NCBI GenBank assembly: GCA_943788825.1
Contig: CALSRT010000006.1
Span: forward strand, 1 to 64,000
Direction: 5' to 3'
DNA length: 64,000 bases
Origin: UBA4582 sp002389265
GTDB lineage: Bacteria > Pseudomonadota > Gammaproteobacteria > Pseudomonadales > Azotimanducaceae
Shown piece after piece: positions 1 through 7,696 of the stretch (positions are counted from its first letter, which is position 1; the number at the start of each line of letters is the position of its first letter). A program made the translations under genes and the position numbers. The notes under the pieces are model-generated. The model was not told the origin of the DNA. It was given only the letters and a program-made list of their open reading frames with translations, and did not search any database.

Positions 1-62
1 CCTTCAACTGGAGAATCCTTTGCCGTATCTTTTGCCATATCTTTTGCCATAGCCTCTGCCAT
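1..62 (-). CDS. N-terminal fragment of an unknown protein
   Basis: Reading leftwards from an ATG at 60-62, an open frame runs off the window edge. Its first 20 or so residues are lysine- and aspartate-rich, with a repeated Met-Ala-Lys-Asp unit encoded by 15-base near-repeats. It lies downstream of the RfaH-like gene on the same strand, so the two could be co-transcribed, although 225 bases separate them. Too little is visible to name a family. RfaH homologues often sit beside surface-polysaccharide or secretion genes, but nothing in this fragment shows that. Confidence 0.4.
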   Translation of the reverse strand, partial: MAEAMAKDMAKDTAKDSPVE

Positions 63-153
63 AACAGGGTGTCTTGCCGTAAGTGATAGGTTTCAGAGCG
101 GCGCGCGTTCCGGCAGCCCTTGTTCATTGTTTGAACACAGATTACTGCAATCG

Positions 154-188
154 GCACCAGAATAAAACCTGTATGGCTATTCTGGTGC
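154..188. repeat. 11-bp perfect inverted repeat upstream of the fragmentary gene
   Basis: Arms 154-164 and 178-188 pair perfectly around a 13-base loop. It lies between the RfaH-like gene and the next minus-strand gene. No run of T follows on the minus strand, so it is not a typical intrinsic terminator; it could be a leader hairpin or an operator. I found no match to the ops recruitment element of enterobacterial RfaH in this gap. Confidence 0.45.
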
Positions 189-287
189 TGTTGAAGCACC
201 TTTTGAGTGCCTTAACGCAAGAAAATCGACATTTCGCGACGGAGCCCTTTGCCTCGGGTCGTGTTAAATCCTTATTTTGTTGTTCGC

Positions 288-782
288 CTAGCCCGGTCGG
301 GCGAGATCGTCAGGGGTAAACCGGACCCGTTGGGCCTGCCCCATGATAGTCATCAAGACATCGATACGCGTCGCGGATACCCGCGACGCAAGACCCTCAT
401 AGCCGGCAAAGGGGCCCTGAATAACCTGCACCGGGTCGCCCGGTTTGAGTCCGCCGTCATTGGCGCTGGCCTGCAACATGGCTTCCATCTTATGCAGTCG
501 ATCAATGACCTCGGCTTGGATAATAGCGACCTCGTGACCGAAGCGCACAAGGCTGATAATGCCTGGTGTTGAGCGTACGGGCGCGATGGATTGTTCTGGT
601 TGAAAGCCACAGAAGCAATAGCCTGGGAACATCGGTGTGGTACCGATAGGTTTGCCAAGTTTGTCGCGCTTGGCCACAAGCGGCAGGTAGGTGGCAAAAC
701 TCTGTTCCGCAAGTCGCGCGGCAGCGTAATTTTCCTGTCTGGGTTTGGTCATAACCACTGACCAGGATATTTTGTCGACCAT
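288..782 (-). CDS. rfaH: RfaH/NusG-family transcription antitermination factor
   Basis: The 164-residue protein has the NusG N-terminal domain over about residues 6-105: the typical opening (SVVMTKPRQE), then a central MFPGYCF segment that matches the family's FPGY signature. A C-terminal KOW-type domain follows (about 112-160: GDPVQVIQGPFAGYEG). The length fits RfaH (about 160) better than housekeeping NusG (about 175-180, usually beside secE and the ribosomal L11 genes, which are absent here). In this family the N-domain binds paused RNA polymerase and the KOW domain contacts ribosome or Rho, helping transcription through long operons. Which operon it serves is unknown because the next gene leaves the window. 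The symbol rests on family, length and context. Confidence 0.8.
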   Translation of the reverse strand: MVDKISWSVVMTKPRQENYAAARLAEQSFATYLPLVAKRDKLGKPIGTTPMFPGYCFCGFQPEQSIAPVRSTPGIISLVRFGHEVAIIQAEVIDRLHKMEAMLQASANDGGLKPGDPVQVIQGPFAGYEGLASRVSATRIDVLMTIMGQAQRVRFTPDDLARPG

Positions 783-1059
783 GTTAAGGATTCACCCTGC
801 TCTGAATTTCACATTTTCGGCCGCCGCCGATGAGGCATTATGGAGGCTCCGTTCCTATGACGCAAACAACGCCTGATCATCGGTCATTGGTGCGAGTAGC
901 GTTCGAAGATCCCCCAGCTGACGCGTCGTGCTCAAGGGGATCTCCTTTCGATCCCAGTGCGCGGTCTGCCGGCGGGCCAGGCTCTATTAAGGAGATTCGT
1001 GTTAAGCAGCAGCGAACGCCGGGTCGGTGTACACTAGGGTTTTTGCTTCGGAGGCCAAG

Positions 1060-2010
1060 ATGCCATCGCAACTGGAACAGCTTAAGCGGGTTACCACAGT
1101 CGTCGCTGATACCGGCGATATCAATTCGATCAAGCAGTACCATCCGCAGGACGCGACGACCAATCCGTCCCTCTTATTGAACGCCGCGCAGATGCCACAG
1201 TATCGGCATCTGGTGGATGACGCGATGACTTGGGGAAAACAGCAAGCTGCAGCAGCGTGGCTCGATCCAGCCATGGACCGGCTGGCCATTAATTTTGGGG
1301 TGGAACTGTTGCGCCATATTCCCGGTCGAGTCTCCACGGAAGTAGATGCGCAATTGTCTTTCGATACAACGGCGACGTTAGACAAAGCGCGGCGGATCAT
1401 CGCATTGTATGCCGCAGCGGGGATTGATCAATCCAGAGTGCTGATCAAAATCGCCGCCACTTGGGAAGGTATTGCGGCGGCGAAAATCCTGGAAACCCAA
1501 GGCATCCAGTGCAATTTGACGTTGTTGTTTGGGTTCGCGCAAGCCGTCGCCTGCGCCGAAGCTGGTGTGTTTTTGATTTCGCCCTTCGTGGGGCGCATTT
1601 TGGATTGGCATAAGGCTAAAACAGGGCTCGAGTATTCCGCAGAGAATGACCCGGGTGTGCTGTCTGTCAGGCAAATCTTCGAGTACTACAAAAAATTTGA
1701 CTATAGCACCGTGGTCATGGGCGCGAGCTTCCGTAACGTCGAGGAAGTCTTGGCCTTGAGTGGCTGCGATCGACTGACCATCAGTCCAGGGCTACTCGAG
1801 CAATTGAGTCAGCGTGAGGCGTTAGTGCCAATTCGACTCGATGCCAATGCTGCCAAATTGCTGCCGATCGAGAAGATCTCCATGGGTGAGTCCCGCTTTC
1901 GCTGGCAGATGAATGAAGACGCTATGGCGACTGACAAGCTCAGTCAAGGCATTCGTCAGTTTCATGCGGACTATCTGTCGCTTCGACAGTTCCTTGCAGC
2001 TCAAAGCTAA
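1060..2010 (+). CDS. tal: Transaldolase
   Basis: The 316-residue cytosolic enzyme of the pentose phosphate pathway moves a dihydroxyacetone unit from sedoheptulose 7-phosphate to glyceraldehyde 3-phosphate. The signature DATTNPSLLL is near residue 30-40. The Schiff-base lysine lies in LIKIAATWEG near residue 130, and a second conserved block follows (CNLTLLFGFAQA). Length and motifs match the TalB subfamily. The start at 1060 is chosen over an in-frame upstream codon at 1027 because GGAGG lies about 8 bases before it and the family begins at this point. MntP follows 36 bases after the stop, so the two may share a transcript. Confidence 0.95.
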   Translation: MPSQLEQLKRVTTVVADTGDINSIKQYHPQDATTNPSLLLNAAQMPQYRHLVDDAMTWGKQQAAAAWLDPAMDRLAINFGVELLRHIPGRVSTEVDAQLSFDTTATLDKARRIIALYAAAGIDQSRVLIKIAATWEGIAAAKILETQGIQCNLTLLFGFAQAVACAEAGVFLISPFVGRILDWHKAKTGLEYSAENDPGVLSVRQIFEYYKKFDYSTVVMGASFRNVEEVLALSGCDRLTISPGLLEQLSQREALVPIRLDANAAKLLPIEKISMGESRFRWQMNEDAMATDKLSQGIRQFHADYLSLRQFLAAQS

Positions 2011-2046
2011 GGGCTCGGGCCGAAACCCGGCTAAGGGGCAGATGAC

Positions 2047-2622
2047 GTGATCGAAGTATTGTTCTTGGCGCTCGCCTTAAGTATGGACGCTTTCGCGGTG
2101 TCCATCGGTCTGGGTGCGAAGTGTAAAGCCAGTCCCGTGCGCTTGGCGCTGATGGCGGGGGCATATTTTGGTGTGTTCCAGGCACTTATGCCACTGTTGG
2201 GTGTTTTGGGTGGTATCAGTCTGCTCGGCTGGTTCGAAGCCTTGGCGCCCTGGATCGCGTTCTTGTTGTTAGGGATTGTCGGCGGAAAAATGATTATTGA
2301 GTCATTCAATCAGGCGTCTGCAGGTGACGCTGCTGCCGAAGAGCTGCCCGACAAGTTGTCCGATACGCAGGTTATTAGCCATCAGATAATGCTAGTGCTT
2401 GCGGTTGCCACGAGTATTGATGCGCTGGCGGCGGGCGTTGCGCTGCCGCTCATTGATTTTAATCCGCTGTTAGCTTGTTTGTTGATTGGCGTGACAACTT
2501 GGCTGTTTAGTTGCCTCGGGGTGTTTGTCGGCGTCAAAAGCGGTACCTTGTTGGGACGCCGTGCGGAATTGTTGGGTGGTGTCGTACTAATCTTGATCGG
2601 CTTCAAAATATTATTGACGTAA
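2047..2622 (+). CDS. mntP: MntP-type manganese efflux pump
   Basis: The 191-residue inner-membrane protein has six hydrophobic segments arranged as two repeats of a three-helix unit. Each repeat opens with a related motif: SMDAFAVSIGLG near residue 12 and SIDALAAGVALP near residue 120. The paired aspartates in these are the family's metal-transport residues. MntP exports Mn(II) to prevent manganese toxicity. Translation starts at a GTG. In many relatives a yybP-ykoY riboswitch precedes the gene; here only 36 bases separate it from the transaldolase stop, so there is no room for one and regulation must come from upstream. Confidence 0.93.
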   Translation: MIEVLFLALALSMDAFAVSIGLGAKCKASPVRLALMAGAYFGVFQALMPLLGVLGGISLLGWFEALAPWIAFLLLGIVGGKMIIESFNQASAGDAAAEELPDKLSDTQVISHQIMLVLAVATSIDALAAGVALPLIDFNPLLACLLIGVTTWLFSCLGVFVGVKSGTLLGRRAELLGGVVLILIGFKILLT

Positions 2623-2676
2623 GCCTTTCTGTTGGCCGCATGAGTGGTTGTAGATTCTACGACTTAGATACCGCGG

Positions 2677-2731
2677 TTTGAATAGTGACAAGACTTTTGA
2701 ATAGTGACAAGACTTTGAATAGTGAAAAGAC
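2677..2731. repeat. Three tandem copies of an 18-19-base unit
   Basis: The unit TTTGAATAGTGACAAGAC occurs at 2677-2694, with an extra T at 2695-2713, and with a C-to-A change at 2714-2731. A partial fourth copy runs into the ATG of the beta-lactamase remnant at 2739. The array therefore occupies the promoter or leader of that gene. Confidence 0.85.
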
Positions 2732-2738
2732 TTTGAAT

Positions 2739-3562
2739 ATGTCGCGCGGACTGTGCAGAAGCCAATTTTTGGGCGGTTGCCTGGCACTTGCGATTGTTGC
2801 GAGCAACGCGGTGAGGCTGATGAGTGGTTGGCGCAATCGAGCTGGGCTGGCTATTTTGACGAAGCACAGGTGCAGGGCACCATGGTTGTGGTTGACCAGC
2901 GTCACCACCCACAGCTTGTGTACAAGCATAAGCGTGCCGATGAGCGTTTTTCACCGGCCTCGTCCTTCAAAGTCCCAGACACGCTGTTCGCGCCAGATGC
3001 GGGCAGCGCCAAGGATGAATTTCAGGTTTTTGGCTGAGACGGGGTAACGCGCTGGTTGTCTACCTGGAATCGGGATCAGACCCTGAAGTCGGCGCGCTAT
3101 TCGACGATGTGGGTGTGCCAAGAGTTGGCCATCAAACTCGGCGCTGATCGAGCGCGGGATTATCTGCAGCAGATTTAATATGGCAACATGGATCCGGGCG
3201 GCGATGATCAGCAATTCTGGCTGAGCGGTACGCTGCGTGTTTTCGCGATGGAGCAGGTCGAATTTTTACAACGGCTGTACCATAATGCCTTGTCATTTAG
3301 TCTGGTGGGTCAGCGTCTGGTGAAGGACTTAATGGTCAACGAGGCTGGTCAGAAATGGATTTTGCGGGCTAGATCAGGTTGGGTCGCAGTACCCGAGCAA
3401 CCTGCCATAGGCTGGTGGGATGGCTGGGCTGAGCGTGCTAAGGGACTCGTATTTTTTGCCATTAATATTTCCACGACCAAGGGCTTGGCCGATGCGCCGA
3501 AGCGACAAGCCATCGCAACAAAAGTGCTGCAGTCTATCGGTGCGCTGCCTGAAGACGTTTGA
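2739..3562 (+). pseudogene. Decayed class D (OXA-type) beta-lactamase
   Basis: A signal peptide (MSRGLCRSQFLGGCLALAIV...) reads in one frame. The mature part reads in another from about 2805, so a frameshift lies just after the cleavage site. The mature frame carries the class D serine block PASSFKVPDTLFAPDAG and DEFQVF, then a TGA at 3035-3037. It continues in the same frame through a YGN motif that directly follows a TAA at 3176-3178, and on through QVEFLQRLY to the end. Other active-site elements are also altered: the KTG triad reads RSG, and the SxV motif reads STM. One frameshift, two in-frame stops and lost catalytic residues together show a true pseudogene and not a reading error. The intact ancestor would have been a periplasmic penicillin hydrolase. 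Confidence 0.88.
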
Positions 3563-3622
3563 GGGGCTGCTCGGGTATTTTTTTATCCTTGCTGAATAGA
3601 TAAATAATAGTTAATCAACAGA

Positions 3623-4183
3623 ATGGACCATGCAATGTCACCTCAGTTTAGCCACCGTCTAGCACTTGCGACGGATATTCCTGCGATCATCGAGTTGATG
3701 CAGCTGTCCATCGCTGAGAATATGAAAGCGTTTCTTTCCCCGGCAGAAATTGAGGCAGCGAAGGAAACCATGGGGGTCGATCGCAGCTTGATCGAAGACC
3801 AGACCTACTTTTTGATTGAGGCCGGTGATGAGGCTGAAAAGCAGCTGGTAGGCTGCGGCGGTTGGGGTCGGCGGCGAACCCTTTACGGCGGTGATCATAC
3901 CGTCGGCCGAGATGACAGCCTGAGTGATCCTGGTCAGGATGCGGCTCGGATTCGAGCCATGTACACTCACCCTGGCTGGGCGCGTCAGGGCATTGGCAGC
4001 TTGCTACTCCAGTTGGGCGAGCAAGCTGCGCGCGACGGGGGTTTCAAGTCTATAGAGCTGGGCTCTACTGCGGCGGGAGAGCCACTGTATTTAGCGCGGG
4101 GTTATGTGGAAATCAGTCGCGAGGTGCATATCGCTGCGAATGGTGCTGACAACCTGGTGATTACCATGGGCAAGATGCTATGA
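3623..4183 (+). CDS. GNAT-family N-acetyltransferase
   Basis: The 186-residue protein has the GNAT acetyl-CoA-binding motif A around residues 113-135: MYTHPGWARQGIGSLLL carries the Q/R-x-x-G-x-G/A pattern and is followed by a helix. The C-terminal part (IELGSTAAGEPLYLARGYVE) matches motif B. The family transfers an acetyl group from acetyl-CoA to an amine; the acceptor cannot be told from sequence. A second in-frame ATG at 3635 is an alternative start. It stands alone between a pseudogene and a small membrane protein, so context gives no hint of substrate. Confidence 0.85.
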   Translation: MDHAMSPQFSHRLALATDIPAIIELMQLSIAENMKAFLSPAEIEAAKETMGVDRSLIEDQTYFLIEAGDEAEKQLVGCGGWGRRRTLYGGDHTVGRDDSLSDPGQDAARIRAMYTHPGWARQGIGSLLLQLGEQAARDGGFKSIELGSTAAGEPLYLARGYVEISREVHIAANGADNLVITMGKML

Positions 4184-4213
4184 ATTAAATGGTTGCTAAG
4201 GTCTTTTGTAGAA

Positions 4214-4254
4214 GCTGTTGTGGAAGGCCTGTTGTGGAATGCCCGTTATGGAAT
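4214..4254. repeat. Three tandem copies of a 13-14-base unit
   Basis: Imperfect copies of GCCTGTTGTGGAAT start at 4214, 4227 and 4241, just after the acetyltransferase stop codon. They contain no gene. Confidence 0.7.
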
Positions 4255-4350
4255 GCTAGCCACATCACCCCCTTTCACTCTTGTCAGAAGATTTCGGTGA
4301 CAGCTGGTTGCGCACATTCAAATAATATTAGATTAAAGGAGTTTGGGTTA

Positions 4351-4695
4351 ATGGTTATTTTCAGGATACTGCTGGTTGCTATATTGATGAGTGTCTCAGC
4401 CTACACTGTCGTGGTCATAAGCGACCATGGGTTGGGTTTGTTTGAGGTGTTCTTCAGCGATATCAGGGCTATGGCTTGGCCTGGTCAGTTTAATGTCGAC
4501 TTCATGAGCATGCTGGCGCTGTCTGGACTTTGGCTTGCTTGGCGTCACCATTTTTCAGCTGTTGGAGTGGTGGTTGGGGTTTTGGGTTTTTTCGGCGGCG
4601 CGCCATTCCTCTGTGTTTACCTGTTGTTGGCGAGTTTCAACGCAAAGGGTGATATGCACGAGATTCTGCTAGGCAAGACGCGAACGAATCAGTAG
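4351..4695 (+). CDS. Small integral membrane protein, DUF2834-like
   Basis: The 114-residue protein has three strongly hydrophobic segments (about residues 3-25, 48-63 and 68-95). The start at 4351 is preferred to an upstream codon at 4189 because AAAGGAG lies about 10 bases before it and the first membrane helix begins at once. The arrangement of a VFF...W...FNVDF loop, then a WLAWRHH segment and a final glycine-rich helix resembles DUF2834 proteins, whose function is unknown. The similarity is judged by eye. It precedes the DUF1330/dienelactone hydrolase pair on the same strand. Confidence 0.65.
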   Translation: MVIFRILLVAILMSVSAYTVVVISDHGLGLFEVFFSDIRAMAWPGQFNVDFMSMLALSGLWLAWRHHFSAVGVVVGVLGFFGGAPFLCVYLLLASFNAKGDMHEILLGKTRTNQ

Positions 4696-4827
4696 CGTCC
4701 AGTCGGTGTGATTTGGCAGTGCTAAGGCAATGCTTTGTTTAGCCAAACATTGTTGGTTTTGCCCAGCACCTTCTTCGCCAAGCATCTTTTGGTAAATATT
4801 AATTTCCGCCTCGTGGAGAGCCACTTA

Positions 4828-5118
4828 ATGAGCGCTTATATTATTGTAGATACCCGGATCACTGACCCTCAAGCCTATGAAGCCTACAAACAGTTGGCAA
4901 AACCCATTGCGGAAAAGTTTGGTGGTATCTATCGAGCACGGGGTGGCGCGATGGATGTGCGAGAGACGGACCTGTGGTCGCCAACCCGGGTAGTTATTAT
5001 TGAATTTCCCAGTATGCAAGCTGCCCAAGCCTTTGTTGACTCGAAGGAGTATGCTCCTGTTAAGCCGCTGCGTACGGAAAATGCACAATGTACCTTGCTG
5101 TTGCTAGAAGGTTGTTAG
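4828..5118 (+). CDS. DUF1330 protein (dimeric alpha-beta barrel)
   Basis: The 96-residue protein has the hallmarks of DUF1330: an opening beta strand AYIIVDTRITDPQAYEAYK, a GG-x-Y-x-ARGG stretch near residue 35, and VVIIEFPSMQAAQAFVDSKEY near residue 55-75. These small proteins adopt a ferredoxin-like fold related to antibiotic monooxygenases and are often found in catabolic operons, but no reaction is established. The start at 4828 has GGAG about 12 bases upstream. It lies 42 bases before a dienelactone-hydrolase gene, so the two probably form one transcript. Confidence 0.85.
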   Translation: MSAYIIVDTRITDPQAYEAYKQLAKPIAEKFGGIYRARGGAMDVRETDLWSPTRVVIIEFPSMQAAQAFVDSKEYAPVKPLRTENAQCTLLLLEGC

Positions 5119-5160
5119 TCAGGCTCAAATTATTCACCATTTCAGGGGGCGCAAGCCGCG

Positions 5161-5952
5161 ATGACGGATATTATCGTCAGATCAGATGGGCTGGAAGATT
5201 TTCATCGTCAGCAGATAACCTTGTTAGGCCGAAGCAAGCTGGTGTTCACTTCTGGCAGCGGTCCTGCGGTGATCGTGATGTCAGAGATGCCCGGTATCTA
5301 CGATGAGGTGATCAACTTTGCTCGAAAGGTGAGAGATGCAGGCTTTACAGTCTGGATGCCGCACTTGTTCGGTGAAGTTGGTCGATCGCCCTCTGGTGGT
5401 TATCTCGCGAAATCAATGGCTCGCGCTTGTATCAGTCGAGAATTTTCTGCGCTGGCGGCTAACCGCAGCAGTCCGGTGGTGGATTGGCTCAGGGCGCTGT
5501 CGGCGCATGTGCACCCGTTATGTGGCGGCAAGGGTGTGGGCGCTATTGGCATGTGCTTCACGGGCAATTTCGCGTTATCCATGATGGTGGAGCCGACAAT
5601 GTTGGCGCCTGTGCTGTCTCAGCCCTCACTGCCACTATTTCAAAAAGGCGGTATGCATATCTCGCCAGCGGACCTGAGTTGCGTTAAAGATCGACTCGAG
5701 AAGGAAAATCTGACGGTGCTGGCATACCGATTCGATGGTGACCCATTCTGCCGCAAGGAGCGCTTCAGTGAATATGCTGCGGCGCTGGGAGACCGATTTC
5801 AGTCTCGAGTATTGCCCGACGAGGCGGCGAGGGTTAGCCGTGCTGCGCCTCACAGTGTCGTGACGATGCACCTGATCGATGCGGAAGGCGAGCCAACTCG
5901 AGCGGCGGTAGATGAAATCTTAGCGTTTTATCAGACGCGTTTATGCACTTAG
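5161..5952 (+). CDS. Dienelactone hydrolase family protein
   Basis: The 263-residue alpha/beta hydrolase has an opening strand and a conserved glutamate in VIVMSEMPGIYDEV (about residues 37-50). The cysteine nucleophile is in GAIGMCFTGNFA (about residue 131), an acid is in RFDGDPFC, and the late histidine is in APHSVV. This Cys-Asp-His set is that of dienelactone hydrolase, which opens 4-carboxymethylenebutenolide in chlorocatechol breakdown; many family members have other ester or lactone substrates. It ends 16 bases before the convergent sulfurtransferase gene. The actual substrate is unknown. Confidence 0.85.
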   Translation: MTDIIVRSDGLEDFHRQQITLLGRSKLVFTSGSGPAVIVMSEMPGIYDEVINFARKVRDAGFTVWMPHLFGEVGRSPSGGYLAKSMARACISREFSALAANRSSPVVDWLRALSAHVHPLCGGKGVGAIGMCFTGNFALSMMVEPTMLAPVLSQPSLPLFQKGGMHISPADLSCVKDRLEKENLTVLAYRFDGDPFCRKERFSEYAAALGDRFQSRVLPDEAARVSRAAPHSVVTMHLIDAEGEPTRAAVDEILAFYQTRLCT

Positions 5953-5968
5953 CATCAATGTGTGCTCA

Positions 5969-6859
5969 TTAATCGACAGATGCGTCGGGGCCGGTGATCA
6001 GAGGCAAGGTCTCATCTTTGACCCATTCGCTCATGGAGCCGTCATACACAGCGACTTGCGGATGGCCGATTAGCGTTAAGGCTAACGCGTCGAGGGTCGC
6101 GGCAATCCCGCCGCCGCAGTAGGCTATGACTCGCTGTTTGTCTAGTACACCCTTGGCCGAGAATACGCGCTGCAGTTCAGCAGCGGGGCGAAAGCAACCC
6201 TGGTCTAGCAGTTCATCGTAGAAGACATTCTTGCTGTTTTCGATATGTCCCTTGCGCCCATAACTCATCTTCGCCTCACCGGAGTAGACATCAGGCGAGA
6301 GGGCATTGATGGTACAGACGTCGCCATCATGCACTGCGGCGAGGGTGGTGGCCTTATCCGCCCAAAGTTTGGCATCAAGACTGACCAAAAGATTGCCTGA
6401 GCGTGCCGGTGGTAGCTCAGTGGTCAGGTCTCGACCCTCTTGCTGCCACTTCGATAGCCCACCGTCTAGTACAGCGACGTTTTTGTGCCCACAGGAATGT
6501 AGCATCCACCAGGCCCGAGTTGCCCACATCATATGGCCGCTGCTATAAAACACCACCTGGCTATCGTCATCGATACCGGCGGCACGGTAGGCCGCTTGCA
6601 AGTGCGCTGCCGAGGGTAGGGTAAATCCCAAACCGCTGCTAGTGTCCGATAAGTCTCGAACAATATCCAGAAAGGCCGTGCCCGGTATATGTGCCTGTTG
6701 ATAATCATCGAAGCCCGATACGGCGTTGTAACCGTGTGCACTCGGGACCAAACTAATGGTCACGTCAAACAACCGCAGGCGACTGGGATTGTTTGCGATG
6801 GCTGTGTCGAGGTCAGCGGTAGAGATAAGGTAATCAGGCTTGGCGTAATTCATGGTCAT
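5969..6859 (-). CDS. sseA: Two-domain sulfurtransferase (rhodanese / 3-mercaptopyruvate type)
   Basis: The 296-residue protein has two rhodanese domains. The first is non-catalytic (about residues 12-150, with SSGHMMWATRAWWML and LDGGLSKWQ). The second carries the cysteine loop VIAYCGGGIAATL near residue 247. A loop of the form CGxGxx is closer to mercaptopyruvate sulfurtransferases (CGSGVT) than to thiosulfate sulfurtransferases (CRKGVT), so transfer of sulfur from 3-mercaptopyruvate to a thiophilic acceptor is the more likely reaction. Two codons in, MNYAKP offers an alternative start at 6853. A terminator hairpin for the next minus-strand gene lies just upstream. Confidence 0.85.
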   Translation of the reverse strand: MTMNYAKPDYLISTADLDTAIANNPSRLRLFDVTISLVPSAHGYNAVSGFDDYQQAHIPGTAFLDIVRDLSDTSSGLGFTLPSAAHLQAAYRAAGIDDDSQVVFYSSGHMMWATRAWWMLHSCGHKNVAVLDGGLSKWQQEGRDLTTELPPARSGNLLVSLDAKLWADKATTLAAVHDGDVCTINALSPDVYSGEAKMSYGRKGHIENSKNVFYDELLDQGCFRPAAELQRVFSAKGVLDKQRVIAYCGGGIAATLDALALTLIGHPQVAVYDGSMSEWVKDETLPLITGPDASVD

Positions 6860-6893
6860 GAACTCAATGGTTAGAAATTAAAGTGGAGTGATC

Positions 6894-6926
6894 AAAAAAC
6901 TAGCTACCGCGTTTTTTGCGATAGCT
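6894..6926 (-). terminator. Intrinsic terminator after the Tag-like gene
   Basis: On the minus strand a hairpin with arms 6918-6926 and 6902-6910 (eight of nine pairs) is followed within two bases by six T residues (6894-6899). It lies five bases past the stop of the glycosylase frame. Confidence 0.7.
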
Positions 6927-6930
6927 GACT

Positions 6931-7648
6931 TTATGCTGAACGTTGGGCTACTTCCGCTTGCAGGCCTGCGCGGTTGTCACCATGGCTCAAGGACACCAGA
7001 CGGCTAAGCTCTGTCAGGCTGCGGCCCGATTCCTGCTGTAAGTCATTAAAAAATTGTTGGGTTCGACTCAGGGCCGACTTGGTATTGATGCCGGTTTCTA
7101 TGATCTTGGCCTCTCGCAGGTAAGCCTCAACATCACGGGTTAGTAAAAACGTATCTTTGCCGAGCGCGCGTAATGCATAGGGGCCGATATTGCCGCCCAA
7201 GCGGCTACCGTGTTTCTTCAAGTATGCCCAGAGTCCGACGATGTCATCGCAGGGCCAGTCGGCAATAAAGGCGGCAAAGCTGCATTGGTGGTGGCGGCGA
7301 GTCAGGTCGATCATCAGGGCGTTTTCGCGAATGGCCCAAACCTTTCGATAGTTACGAATAATACGTTGGTCGTGGGCGCGCTGTTCTAACATCTCATCGG
7401 GCATCATCAACAATTTGTCGATATCAAAGCCCCAAAACAGCAGTTCGAAGTTATCCCACTTAGCCTCTACAACGCGCCAGACAAAGCCAGACTGGAAGAC
7501 TTTTTTTGGTGAGCGCTGACAGGTAAGTGGCATCGGGAATAACTTTGAGTTGCGGGCCAGACAAAGGCCCTACCAACAAAGACTCAAGCTGAGCCTCGCT
7601 GCCCTTGCGCCGGCAAGCGATATCGTAAATATTTTGATAAGTTGGCAC
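6931..7648 (-). pseudogene. DNA-3-methyladenine glycosylase I-like gene, one frameshift
   Basis: Two frames overlap and together encode one protein. The N-terminal part starts at a GTG at 7648 with AGGAAGGAACC directly before it. The C-terminal part carries VFQSGFVWRVVEAKWDNFELLFWGFD and a downstream IRNYRKVWAIRENA block, matching the catalytic region of the Tag family (FQAGLSW...F...F). The frames join at a run of seven A on the coding strand near 7501-7507: with six A the reading is continuous (ALTKK then VFQSG). Tag removes 3-methyladenine from alkylated DNA. Because the rest is intact and the defect is one base in a homopolymer, a sequencing error is as likely as recent inactivation. Confidence 0.78.
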
Positions 7649-7696
7649 GGTTCCTTCCTGTCTCTGTTCTGAAGTTTGCAGTAATGCGGTGCTGTA

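Noticed and set aside
62..287. ops element for RfaH recruitment
   Set aside because: I looked for GGCGGTAG-like sequence in both orientations in the gap and found none; only an unrelated inverted repeat is present.
2010..2047. yybP-ykoY manganese riboswitch before mntP
   Set aside because: Only 36 bases separate the two genes, too short for the aptamer.
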